This document shows, piece after piece, positions 11,668 to 22,375 of a stretch of DNA of 64,000 bases (the first letter of the stretch is position 1; the number at the start of each line of letters is the position of its first letter). A program made the translations under genes and the position numbers. Source of the DNA: Chiridota heheva (lineage: Eukaryota; Echinodermata; Holothuroidea; Apodida; Chiridotidae). The stretch spans positions 279,501 to 343,500 of the forward strand of contig JAIGNY010004490.1 in the NCBI GenBank assembly GCA_020152595.1, read 5' to 3'. The notes beneath the pieces are model-generated. The model was not told where the DNA came from and searched no databases. It saw nothing but the letters and a program-made list of their open reading frames with translations.

Positions 11668-11679
11668 AATTTCATGGCT

Positions 11680-12009
11680 AAATATTATCCCCCTTTCATA
11701 TGTTTACCACACCGTTTATGAAATATGTCGGTGAGATTGCAGATTCTAAGGAATACATTTACACATTGCAAGATCTTACAATGTGACATTTTACATCACA
11801 AAATATAAACAAAACGGCTGCAGGACGTCTAATAGCTCAGGTATTTTACAAGTTCCGTGAAATAAGACCTCTCCCGGACTGTAAAGTAATTTATGTACAT
11901 AACTAATGTACGTTTTGATATACTGATGAATGTGTTAAAGCGCATATTAATATGATTAATGTTTCTTTTCCTCCCTTTCTATCTCTAATAAGTTATATAA
12001 ACTGTTACT
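11680..12009. other. No recognised feature
   Basis: AT-rich intron. Nothing supported. Confidence 0.35.
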
Positions 12010-12335
12010 GGTTTGGTTTGGTTTGTTGATGTTTTAACAACATTGCAACAGTCAGAATCAAATGTGTCAATAGGGTATTAAAACTAACGTGCTTGAGTTA
12101 TGACAGAGAGAAAAGAGAAGTGGGATATAGGGAGGGGGATTATAGGGAGGGGGCTAAGGTGGATAAGGGAAAGAAGTTAAGGTAATGAGAAGGTGCGGAA
12201 GGTAAGGCAGAGAAGGGAAGGGAAGGGAGGTTTGGATCAGGTGAAATAAATTGCTATTGCGGAGAAAGGTGATGAAGTTGGGGGCAGGATTGTTCTTGAA
12301 AAAATAGAAAATTGAGATGGAGGGGAGAGGTGTGT
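12010..12335 (-). mobile_element. Possible LINE 3'UTR with (AAACC)n tail
   Basis: On the minus strand a pyrimidine-rich region (12335-12110) is followed by GTTTTAATACC, TGTTAAAACATCAAC and an AAACCAAACC tail (12013-12030). The layout resembles the LINE end at 41797-42011, where a C/T-rich 3'UTR precedes an (AAAC)n tail. There is no coding part, so the assignment is tentative. Confidence 0.35.
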
Positions 12336-13679
12336 TCTGGAGTTCACTGCAGTAAACTGTAACTAATCAAGAAATGACACAAATACTGAAAGCAAATACT
12401 CATAAGTTGCATTCAAACATTGTTAAAGCACATTCGTCATTATGTCAAAAGAAAAACATACTTTTGCATATTGAACACTACATTCTTCACTACAGTGTAG
12501 GTCAAAACATGAACGGTATTGTACACACAGAAAAATACAATGTTCTGTTAGAGAAAATATGATGCATCAAAACTTAAAAATAAATTGATATCCTGAACAT
12601 AACAGTGCTATGTTGTTGTGTGTACATTTGGTGTAATTAACATACTTGACCTAGTTTCAAGGGAGATGTTTATGGTCATGAAGAATGTTAGGAGCATGTC
12701 AAATGCTTAGTACGAAAAAGCATGAATACAGAGAAGCACAATGTAATATACTGTAATACACTTATTAGAAGAACAACATGCTTTACCACAAAACTTCAGA
12801 TTAAAGTCCAAAACTGAAGACTTGTATTCCAAAAGTTTATAGTGCCCAAAATATAATTTTGAAGCAAAATTGACAATAATTCACACTCATACAGACAGGT
12901 AAAGCCAGTGGAATGTGTGTTAACTTATTTTTCCTCAGAATTTGCCAAGGAAAGGGGCAAAGTTGCACCACATTCATGCCGAAAATTTTCTTTTTAAACC
13001 TACCCGCAATCGACACCCAAGTTAATCCTGAAAACTCAGGTATGACAATTACGACCCCAACTTCCTGTTCAGTGCATTGTGTTTCCACTCCAAACAATGA
13101 CTGTTTATTTTCCATTCCAATGCATACTAAGTAGCTCAAGATTATTTGTGTGTATATGATTACAAAAAGCCAGTACTGAGTAATCAGGGCAGTTTTGTGA
13201 TTGAAATAATTAATCCATGTTAGGTGTCTTAGTGGGAGAAATTGTTTGCAAACTGGTGATAAAAATAGCTGTGTATCATTTGCCTGAGGTGATGTGTGAC
13301 TGTGAACTGTGAATGATTGACGGACCATTTCTCCTAAGGAAAGATATTGCTTCATGTAATACACCAATGCTACCTGACTGCCAATCAAACACCATACAAG
13401 CGGATTCATTAACATTGTATCATTTAAATCATAGTACAGGCAGCGCTAGAAATTTACATATACCTGCTAGCCCGAGGTCTAGCTGATTATATGTACTGGC
13501 TTACAGAATTTCAATCAGTCAAGGCAATTAGGCTAGCTATTTCATTTGTGGATATATTTCAGAAGTAAAAACAAAACAGCATGGGCTATGTTCATTTAGA
13601 CTGGTGAAAAGAGAGGCATATGGAAGCAATGCTAATTTCGAGCCCTAAAATCTATTCTAGCATCTCACTGGGACATGTA
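12336..13679. other. No recognised feature
   Basis: Contains a 192-codon minus-strand open frame (12837-13415) without recognisable domain, codon signal or splice context; see the rejected list. The remainder is AT-rich intron. Confidence 0.35.
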
Positions 13680-13835
13680 GCTTGTAATATCTGTGCTTCT
13701 GACAAGATAAATGAAAGTCAAGTTACACACTATTATGCAAAATAATGAATCAACATTGTGATCAACTGTTATGCTGCTCAGGGCTCCGTGTACATAGGAG
13801 ATTTACAGTGATAAATACTTGACCTACAATCATGG
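13680..13835 (+). repeat. Diverged relative of the 201-bp repeat at 14864
   Basis: Shares an ordered set of words with the 14864 repeat: TGTGCTTCTGA, AATGAAAGT, TTACACAC, TGTTATGCTG. Similarity is perhaps 65-70% by eye. Another weak relative lies at about 14510-14570. Confidence 0.5.
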
Positions 13836-14036
13836 CTTCAATAATTGTAAAAATATCACCATAATAATTTAAACAGCATTTTCCTATCTACCCCTCTTTC
13901 AATGTTGTTCACTTTGCAAGGAAGAAGGAAAAGTGTGACTCACAACATTGATGACGGGATTGGGAGAAGGGATTTGTTCACACTACTTTTGGTCACGATT
14001 GAAGATCCAGTTACAGTTCATTCATGTTGAAAAGGG

Positions 14037-14479
14037 TTTCACCACAGACAACTTGGAAAGTGTTTCACCACAGACAACTTGGAAAGTGTTTTACCACAGA
14101 CAACTTGGAAAGTGTTTCACTACAGACAACTTAAAAAGTGTTCCACCACAGACAACTTGGAAAGTGTTTAGCCACAGACAACTTGGGAAGTGTTTTACCA
14201 CAGACAACTTGGAAAGTGTTTCACTACAGACAACTTGGAAAGTGTTTCACCACAGACAACTTGGGAAGTGTTTTACCATAGACAACTTGAAAAGTGTTTC
14301 ACATTAGACAACTTGGAAAGTGTTTCACCACAGACAACTTGGAAAGTGTTTTACCACAGACAACTTGGAAAGTGTTTCACCACAGACAACTTGAAAAGTG
14401 TTTCACCACAGACAACTTGAAAAGTGTTTCACCACAGACAACTTGGAAAGTGTTTCACTACAGACAAGTTGGAAAGTGT
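14037..14479 (+). repeat. 26-bp minisatellite, 17 units
   Basis: Tandem units with core ACAGACAACTTGGAAAGTGT preceded by TTCACC. Variation is mostly single substitutions (TTTCACT, TTTTACC, TTGGGAAG). The period is not a multiple of three, so all frames yield the same periodic peptide and the open frames here are artefacts. Confidence 0.93.
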
Positions 14480-14594
14480 AATATTTTTGCCTATACCACG
14501 AATTATTGAAAGTAAAGTTATACAATGTTAAATGACGACAAAAACAAGCCAATGAATTGATATCTTGGACAAAACCGTTTATCTCCGTCAACTA

Positions 14595-14760
14595 TTACCT
14601 CCGCCAACAAAGTTGGACGGAGGTTATATTTTCCCCTGTTTTTGTTTGTCTGTTTATTTGTCATCAACATATCTCAAGAACTGATGATTGGAAATTGATT
14701 ACATTTGGTGTGTGGTTTTATTACTGTTCAAGGAAGAAGTGATTAAAACAAAAAAAGGGC
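14595..14760 (+). repeat. Dispersed repeat with ACCTCCG hairpin head
   Basis: Begins with a hairpin, ACCTCCGCCAAC then GTTGGACGGAGGT, followed by a T-rich part with TTTGTTTGTCTGTTTATTTG and CAAGAACTGATGATTGG. The reverse-oriented relative ends at 39661-39690. Similar repeats are widespread in marine invertebrates as I recall; no mobility mechanism is evident. Confidence 0.65.
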
Positions 14761-14863
14761 AGAAATTGAAGGGTGGGGAATATTTGTAGTTAAAATACCT
14801 TAGTATTATCTGACCTAGAAACAGCTACTGTACATTAATAAAAGATGTTTTTCACCACAGTCA

Positions 14864-15262
14864 TCGTGCTGTAACATTTGTGCCTCTAAGCAGGAATTAA
14901 TGAAAGTAAATTTACACACTTCTATGCCAATAAAAACAGGCCAAAGGAATCAATGACCTGTTACATGTTATGCTGTGCTGTGTGCATGATCATTACATTT
15001 GAAGATTTATAACATTGATATTCTATGTGATCTACAGTGGCATTGCATATCTTTTTTTATCTTCTCGTGCTGTAACATTTGTGCCTCTAAGCAGGAATTA
15101 ATGAAAGTAACTTTACACACTTCTATGCCAATAAAAACAGGCCAAAGGAATCAATGACCTGTTACATGTTATGCTGTGTGCATGATCATTACATTTGAAG
15201 ATTTATAACATTGATATTCTATGTGATCTACAGTGGCATTGCATATCTTTTTTTATCTTCTC
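14864..15262 (+). repeat. 201-bp tandem duplication
   Basis: Two copies start TCGTGCTGTAACATTTGTGC at 14864 and 15065. They are nearly identical except for a 5-bp loss in the second copy (TGCTGTGCTGTG versus TGCTGTG). The very low divergence marks a recent event. Confidence 0.93.
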
Positions 15263-15285
15263 TTAAAAAAAATCTGAACTTGTTT

Positions 15286-15420
15286 GGAGCTTGTCATTAG
15301 GTTTAACAAGCTTGTAGTTCAGTTAATAAACTTGCGGTATTAAAGCTCATAACTGCAAGCTCCAAAAGTTTATAATCAGTGAGAACTTGCTAGGTAAAAC
15401 CTTAAAAATTATTTTTAACA
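15286..15420. repeat. Short inverted-repeat region (GGAGCTTG / CAAGCTCC)
   Basis: Imperfect palindromic words (TTTGGAGCTTG near 15290, GCAAGCTCCAAAAG near 15355) form a potential hairpin of about 80 bp. The style resembles the AAGCTTGC cluster at 7.4 kb. Confidence 0.5.
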
Positions 15421-15547
15421 GACAGAAAAATTTTCATATCATAAAAACTGTAAAATGGTACATTCTTAACATATTTTAATAATTTTTCTCAGCTACTTTC
15501 ATGGTTTCAATAGAATTTAAAGCAACTATAAGCTTATGCTGCCTCTA

Positions 15548-16005
15548 CACAGAGTTGGAATCAATTATAAAATTTCCCATGGTTCTGAATTGAGGTGTTA
15601 AAAAATCTTCCTACAAAAAATAGCGACAGAAAGCATTCAAAATTCTTATTCCGTTAAGAAGATATCAAGTTCTGTCTTATCCGTGTAGAAATGACTGGTG
15701 TGGTAAGTCTACTAAGGAAAGTGGGCATCTTCATCCTCACATTCCTAACAATTGTTAATGTATTTTAAAGAAAGTTTATTTAATTTTTTCACTATTTAAA
15801 TTATTTTTCCTTAAACTTTCTTCAGGTGGTATGTTATAAATACAGTTCCTAGATTCAGTTTTACTACTTTCTTGACGTACCCCATGGTTTTTAAGCCACA
15901 AATTCGTAGGACAAAATATAAAAGAATACACGACTTTGAGGAATCTGAGGTTTTGACATAACAAGTAGTCTGATTTCTCTGTTAAATAATACCAAATCTT
16001 ACACC
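15548..16005 (+). mobile_element. Truncated F1 element joined to the GGAATTAAT-type repeat
   Basis: 15548-15630 matches the dispersed repeat at 6878. From 15630 the sequence matches the F1 interior and right arm (AAGCATTCAAAATTCTTATT, GTAGAAATGACTG, then the reversed centre CTTAAACTTTCTTCAGGTGG). Both TTAA ends are missing. It is a non-coding relic. Confidence 0.65.
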
Positions 16006-18224
16006 ATTTTATTGGAAAAAATCATGAAAAATGACTTTCAGATTCATTCACTGAAATATTGGGCAAATTTTAAGCCAGATATTTGCCGTGCTCCTAACCC
16101 TCTTCCACATAAAATAGGTGTAATTTAGACATAGATTTGAAGATGAAACAGTAAGCTTTCTGTCGATACTAATTTTGTGTTGAGCTGGTAGTAAAAATTG
16201 CTAGAACCTTTCAGTTAAGTTAGTCTGTTTTTCATAATAAATTGCTTTTTTTGGCTTTCGTGAATTGAACTGTGTATAATACATTACGTTTAAATGTTAC
16301 AGTACAGTAGTTTGATTATAGGGCAAAACTTTGTATTTCAAATTGCTTTTAATTTTTATTGAATAAGATTATTTTGTAATAATTTTGATATCAGATCATC
16401 ATCATTTTAGCAGGCCTACCTCAGGCTCAGCCTTCCGTTTAATAGTGCTTGTGAATTTACGTAATTGTAGTATGTCTATGCTTTGCAGCTCTCAGTGTAC
16501 CTTTGTATTCATGAGGTTGGTGAAGATTCCCATTCAAGATTGAGTTGTTGGAGCCATTTCAGGGTGTATTTACTGGAGCATACACATTTTGTAATTGAAC
16601 CGTAGAGCGATGTATATTACATTTTTACCAATTTAGGAGTGATTTCATTACACTTAAAACAAAAACTGTCCACTTTGGAATCAAGCATATCAGGGTGATT
16701 CATTTTATCTATTGGCTTCAACCTTTTTTGAAAAATATCCCAATACAAATCTTGCTCATTACAACCATGGAGGGCTGGGCTAGCTATTACCCCTTACTCT
16801 CCCAAGGTTCCAAAAATAGAATAAGCTATTTCTGAAATTATTGGAAAGAGGATTTTTTTAGCACTTTCTGTTCCATTTGTACCAAAACAAGTTCGATTTT
16901 TTTTTTGGCTTTATGAACCACACATAAACAACTTACTGTCGCATCATCTCCTCCCTTTTAATATTTTGAGCTCAATTTAAGCCCGTTTAAATTCATGGAA
17001 GCTCATTCTTGCATAAGGTCACTCTAACTAGCTCACAGTGGGCTCATACCTACAGTACTTGCAGTATGTTCATCAGAGCTTCAGATACACTTATTTCTTC
17101 TATCACGCTGCTGCAAGCCCCTTTCAAAATTAGGCTCTAATTACCCTTATAGAAAGAAATGGTGAGTTTGTATTAAGAACAATGCAAGCTTGTCGTGAGC
17201 TCAAAACTGGAACTGAGCTCAATGAAGTCATAATTTAAAAAAAAAAAATTGTAATTGCAACTTACTGTAGCTCCAAAACAAAATGAGCTTCTTTGATCCA
17301 CTGTATAAGGAGCTCGCTGAAAGCAAGTATTAGCTCACCTCGGGCTAACAAAATTAACAACAAGCTCAGGCCCCTGAGTTAAGCTTTTTCAAAATGGTGC
17401 TCTACCCTGTCCCTTGTCACTGAGCACTCTTACTCTACATTTTGTTCATAAAAACATTTTTGATAACTTTTTTCCTTAATTTCATACCAACTCCCCAATA
17501 GAAAAATATGCAAGGACACTTCTTGTGATTACTCCCTTATTTACATTTCCAAGTGCTCTCAAACCTACAGTACCCTTAATGCCTTGTAAATGCCCACTTT
17601 AGTCAGTGACACCTCCCCCATCAAGGTTTGCAAGCACATAGGAAGTAACAGTGGGCATAAGCCAAGCTCAACTCTTTGTAACCGTACAATCTCACAGCAA
17701 ACTTATGGTCATAGGTGTCAACTCTTATGGTCATACGTGTCAACTCTCATGGTTTCACCACAAGACACAGTTTCCGGTACCAGCTCAAGGTCAAATCATC
17801 AAATCTCACGGTAATTTCTGATTTTCCTCCCTTGCTTACCATCTAAAGTTCTATAGTTTGATTCCACTTTAGAGTTAATCAACATTTTGAGTCCCATAAG
17901 GTTAGTACAGTGCGTGGAGCAAATTATAAATCTCCAGGTTTTAGGTACCAGTTTGCAGGGTGTTTATGGTAAAAATCTCCATGTTTACAAATGTTTAGGT
18001 TGACAGGTCTGCATGGTGGTCTTTGAAGGAGGAGCAGCACATGAACACAATTCTACTCAAAAATCGACACAAGGACTAATTTCTTGTGTATTTGTATATA
18101 TTCATCAAAATAAAAATAAAATAATAATAACAATAATAATATACAATATGTCATCCATTTCATATTGTACGTAAAATCTTTGCCCCATTATGCACTTGTC
18201 AGTTGTGTGACTCTGGCAATGTCA
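16006..18224. other. Mostly unrecognised intron; AGCTC-rich part at 16965-17385
   Basis: 16965-17385 is rich in AGCTC/GAGCT words with short palindromes but no clear repeat unit. 17703-17757 has three copies of a CTYATGGTCATA/GTGTCAACTCT unit of about 26 bp. A piggyBac-MITE-like end lies at 16787. No gene is visible. Confidence 0.4.
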
Positions 18225-18232
18225 GTCAAAGG

Positions 18233-19442
18233 TAAGCTTGGGCAATATATCAATATTTCGATATATTTTAATATTGACCCATATTGATATGGTCGATATT
18301 AAGTTCAAGGGTCGTATCGATATTCTGTTTTTTATTGGTAATACACAATACATGAACTATTAAAAAGCTAAACATGACTATCAAACATCCAAGTATTTTT
18401 CATTAAACAGCCACAAAAAGTTAACAAATTTCATTTATATCAAAGTTTTAGGCAGTCAGTTATAATAAAACTTTACTAAAACATCAATAATGTAATAACA
18501 ATTACTCCAAAATCCTTCTATGAACAAAAAACAACTCGACTCACAGAGTACAGAGGCATTGCGCAATACTTCAACTTTATACTTGATGGCTTATGATGTG
18601 CAGACAACAAAAATCATAAGATGTTGAATCCTCAAATATCGTATTAAGTTTCCTCAAAGGAATACTGAATCTGAATTTTTATATCAAACAGTCATTAATT
18701 AACAAATAACTGACAAAACTATAAGGTCTTTTCATTATTTTGTTCGTTCAGAAAGTCTAAAAGTAACAGACTGGTCGTGACAGACTGGTCTGGCGGATCG
18801 ATCAGATACTAGTACACTGTACAGTACAGTAACTACACAGAGTATCACTGTACTGTACAGTACACACATCTACAGCACCACTTTTTCTTTTGAGTGACAA
18901 CACTCGTGCTATGATTGAAGCAGATTAGAAATTGATATTACTGTACAGGTTATATTTGGACTTATGAATATCTAGAAGTCCATAAAATGCTACCAAAATA
19001 ATGCCTATTCAGTGGAACATTCATGAAAAGTAAGTGAGATATAAAATTTAAAGAAAAATTGAAGCGGCTTTTTGTAAGGCATACAGAGTAGGCCAAGTAC
19101 CAGTTCCACAACAATTTAAAAAAAAAATGTTATATGCTGAAGCCCAAACTTTTTGAATGATTCTGTGCTTGATCTTTTGAGATAGAAACCAAGTAAAGAA
19201 AATTTTAAAGCATAGTGGATATTTATTTGAAGATTTATGTATATATTTTGCGGTGATTTATGTTAATTTGTACAAAAAGCTTTACTTGACTTTTTTTGAG
19301 CCGAGACGAGATTACCTTGCACAGAACAGTACATACAACTTACGTATGACGTCATATAGGTTGCATATCGATATTTTGATAATATCGTTATTTTTCAGGC
19401 GATATATCAATATGGCATAATGCTCAATATCGCCCAAGCTTA
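18233..19442 (+). mobile_element. hAT-like non-autonomous element, family B
   Basis: Ends TAAGCTTGGGCAATAT (18233-18248) and the reverse complement of TAAGCTTGGGCGATAT (19427-19442) are inverted with one mismatch. They are flanked by an 8-bp duplication GTCAAAGG (18225-18232; 19443-19450). The subterminal sequence is rich in CGATAT/ATATCG words, a style I recall from vertebrate and invertebrate 8-bp-TSD families. The 1210-bp interior shows no transposase. It includes a TACTGTACAGTAC-rich patch at 18810-18865. Confidence 0.85.
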
Positions 19443-19450
19443 GTCAAAGG

Positions 19451-20055
19451 TGAATCATTGACATATGAAATAGTGACTCACATGTGAGTCATTGTACTAT
19501 TGACTTTGTACAGAGGTGATTGATTTGGGATAAGTCATTTCACAAAAAATGTCAGTCACCCAAGTGACTGAGGAGTGTGTCAATGTACATGTTTTGTCCA
19601 CCCACTCCAGTGCAATGACTCACCTTGTCTGGGGTGTAGGAAGTGCATTAATCCCAATATACTAAAAGCTTAACACCCAAAGAAGAGCAATTTCTAGCTT
19701 GCAGTCTAATAACACCGCAACACTTGGACAAATATTACTTCGTTCGTTTGTTGTAACATACAGTACACATATAAGATCTTGGTAAACAAAATCATTGATT
19801 AGGAAGTCATTTACAGACAAGCATGAAACAGAAAATACTGCTAAATCTTATGGGATTCCCTCAACTTGACCTTTGTATTAAGGAAATGAAAATACACACT
19901 GGAATACAAAACAAAGCCATTCAACAAATGTGTGCTCTGTGTTCTCACTTACTCAAGATACACACTGGAGTACAAAACAGAGCCACTAAATGGCTGCATT
20001 CTCACTTATCTCGGGATCATGATCCACTGATGATACCGTATATTCACTAAAAAAA
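19451..20055. other. Intron with a short direct duplication
   Basis: The word ACACACTGGARTACAAAACA occurs at about 19892 and 19960, each followed by RAGCCA, giving a partial duplication with spacing near 70 bp. Also GTGACT/AGTCAC-rich near 19470-19570. No gene. Confidence 0.45.
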
Positions 20056-20079
20056 CGCCCCGGGGTCATTACATTTTCA

Positions 20080-20195
20080 AGGGGGAGGAGGGAAGGGGCC
20101 GGATATGAGGAAGACGGGGATGGGAAAGGGGAGGAGGGAGAGCGGAGGAGGGAGAGCGGAGGAGAGGGTGGGGGGGGGAGGAGGGGGAAGGAATT
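20080..20195 (+). repeat. G-rich purine tract
   Basis: Almost pure A/G for about 110 bp, including GGAGGGAGAGC repeated and GGGGGGGG. It could adopt triplex or G-quadruplex structure. Low-complexity sequence. Confidence 0.85.
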
Positions 20196-20529
20196 TATTT
20201 GAAATCAACTTTCAATTTCAAATGTACTGTACTTACAGAACCGTGGGTAAATTAAAAAATCGTGGAACTAGTGTATGGAGTGTAGGGACCCTTTTTGGGC
20301 AGTTTTAGTTTTTAAACGAGTTTTGGCAAATCGTAGTGTAAAATCACACTGTGTATTTATTATTACGATATTATCAATTATTTTATGTGACTTTACTATT
20401 GTCAACACACACAAAATATGGGGGGGGGGGGCATTCATTAGGGAATATATGGTAATTTCCTCAATAATTTTTGGAAAAAATGTCATGTGTTCTCAGTTGA
20501 TTGCAAGCTCATAATTAGACCTGATGAGC

Positions 20530-20760
20530 TGATCACGAGGCATGTTAGAATAGGATACAACATACACGTAACTTAACGTGATCTGCATTAGAACACACAC
20601 GTTTTTAAAGAATATCATCGGTAGATCTGATAGCCTGAATCTGATTGCCTGATCCGGATCCTACCCTCACCCAGGATCAGGATCAAGTAATTACGATCAG
20701 ATCCGGTGGGCATTCTCTCAGTAACAGATCAGAAGCCTGCAGTGGGTCTGATCGCATGCT
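20530..20760. other. GATC-dense segment
   Basis: About 11 GATC words fall in 230 bp, many as CTGATCC, GGATCAGGATCA or CAGATC, forming overlapping inverted pairs around 20645-20715. No coding frame or known element was recognised. Confidence 0.6.
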
Positions 20761-20940
20761 CATACTCAAGTGAGAACACATCCAACAAACCTGTAATGGA
20801 TTAAAAGTTTGAAACAACAGACTGACTTAAGTGCAGTGGGGATTTTACATCAAATGTACCTTGTCCTTACAGGTCTAACAACAGTTACAGAAATCTGTTC
20901 TCTTTTTTTTATAATAAGCTGTTTTTTATGTTGTTTTGAA

Positions 20941-21420
20941 GTCTCTTCACTGGTGACCAGTCAAACAAAGAATTGATTATAAAATTATTTTACAAGTTTT
21001 CAAGTGCATGAAAGGCCTTGCTCCAAAATATTTATGTGAAATGGTAGTTCAAAAACCATCTCGCTATGACTTTCGTTTCAAGTCCCTATTTGTTCCCCGT
21101 ATTAAGCATAAAACTCTTGGCGAAAAGGCCTTTGCTTATAAAGGTCCTTGGTTGTGGAATTTACTCCCAACTTAACTAAAAATGTATTGATAATGTATCC
21201 CTGACCTCCTTCAAAACTAAGCTTAAAACTTTTTTGTTTAAAAAGGCACTAATTTAATGTGCAGCTTGATCCATTGTATTTCTATTTATGTTGTCATTTC
21301 TGTATTCTTATTTTTGTTTTCGTATCTAATTTTCTTGTATGTACTGTAAAGCCCTTTTGAATGTTTTTACAAAATTAGCGCTATATAAATTTATGTATTA
21401 CTATTATAATTATAAAAAGA
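20941..21420 (+). pseudogene. LINE ORF2 C-terminus and 3'UTR (CR1/L2-like group)
   Basis: The plus strand encodes KIILQVFKCMKGLAPKYL, then GEKAFAYKGPWLWNLLPT and a stop. This is the C-terminal region downstream of the reverse transcriptase in CR1/L2-type non-LTR elements (commonly GLAPxYL ... FSVAAPxLWNSLP). Later stops and shifts show decay. The 3'UTR ends with TGTAAAGCCCTTTTGAATG and GCGCTATATAAATT, a conserved LINE tail. The copy is 5'-truncated, as LINE insertions usually are. Confidence 0.8.
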
Positions 21421-22370
21421 GCATAAAATTATGAGTGGAACGTTTGCAAAATTTTGAATATATAGCGTAATTCAACGAGTTAGAGCTGATCAAAGTTTGA
21501 AGACTTTTTGATATTAAATTTGTGATGTATATTCGGTGAAAACAGCTGTTCACATCTTTCGTTAATTTCGAGTCAATAGATACTGTAGGACTGGGTATTC
21601 TACATTCCTTTACCAGCTACATGTAAGTTAGGATGTATATTGACCATTTAATAAACCAGCTACTGTTACTGTAAATAGTGAATTTGAAAAAAAATAAACT
21701 TAAAGTCAAGATTTTGGGACATATGCCAAATCATACATTAAATAAATTTAGCATACAGTCTATTAAAACTTCTTAATAACTTTTAATTTCTGAAGGAATT
21801 TTGAAAGATAACTTCCAACTACTTACTGTGCCATGCTGGTATAAAGCCTTCCAAAAGACTCAATTTGAAAATGCATTATCTCGCTGAGCCTGATAGTAAT
21901 ATGATTGTGAAGGGACTGTTTCATAAATCAAATTATGATGACACGTTAGACATTCATCATACACAGTATATAGTAAGCCATATATTTATTTACTTTACAT
22001 GTATACACTCACAGCATGAGTGATGTACAGTGCCAATTGTAAAAGCCTAGCTTACAGCTGCAATGTGTAATTTTGGTGTGTGCTCAGGTGGAAATGTTTG
22101 ATAAGATCAAGAGTGATATAATTATTAACAGCAGAGCAACATGGTTTGAGGGCACTTCTGGATTAATAAAACAATTTGATTTTTAGTTAATTCTGAAGAA
22201 TGCATAACACTGCTATAAACACTTCTGTTATAAAAGTGACACAGTAAGGCCCTTGGTTCTGTCAGTCTCATTCCAAATTTCAATTAAAAATTTGACAAAA
22301 CTATTATTAAATGGTTATTTGAGATCACAATCAAGGACATCTGTATGCAAAAATGCAAGGGGAGGGGACT
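21421..22370. other. No recognised feature
   Basis: AT-rich intron before the large minisatellite. Confidence 0.35.
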
Positions 22371-22375
22371 CAAGG

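Noticed and set aside
12837..13415. 192-codon minus-strand ORF, the longest non-repetitive frame
   Set aside because: No domain, no recognisable homology, no splice or codon signal; a frame of this length can occur by chance in 64 kb. RNA-seq or conservation would be needed to revive it.
13948..14509. Plus-strand ORFs with TTDNLESV-type repeats
   Set aside because: Periodic translation of the 26-bp minisatellite; the period is not a multiple of three.
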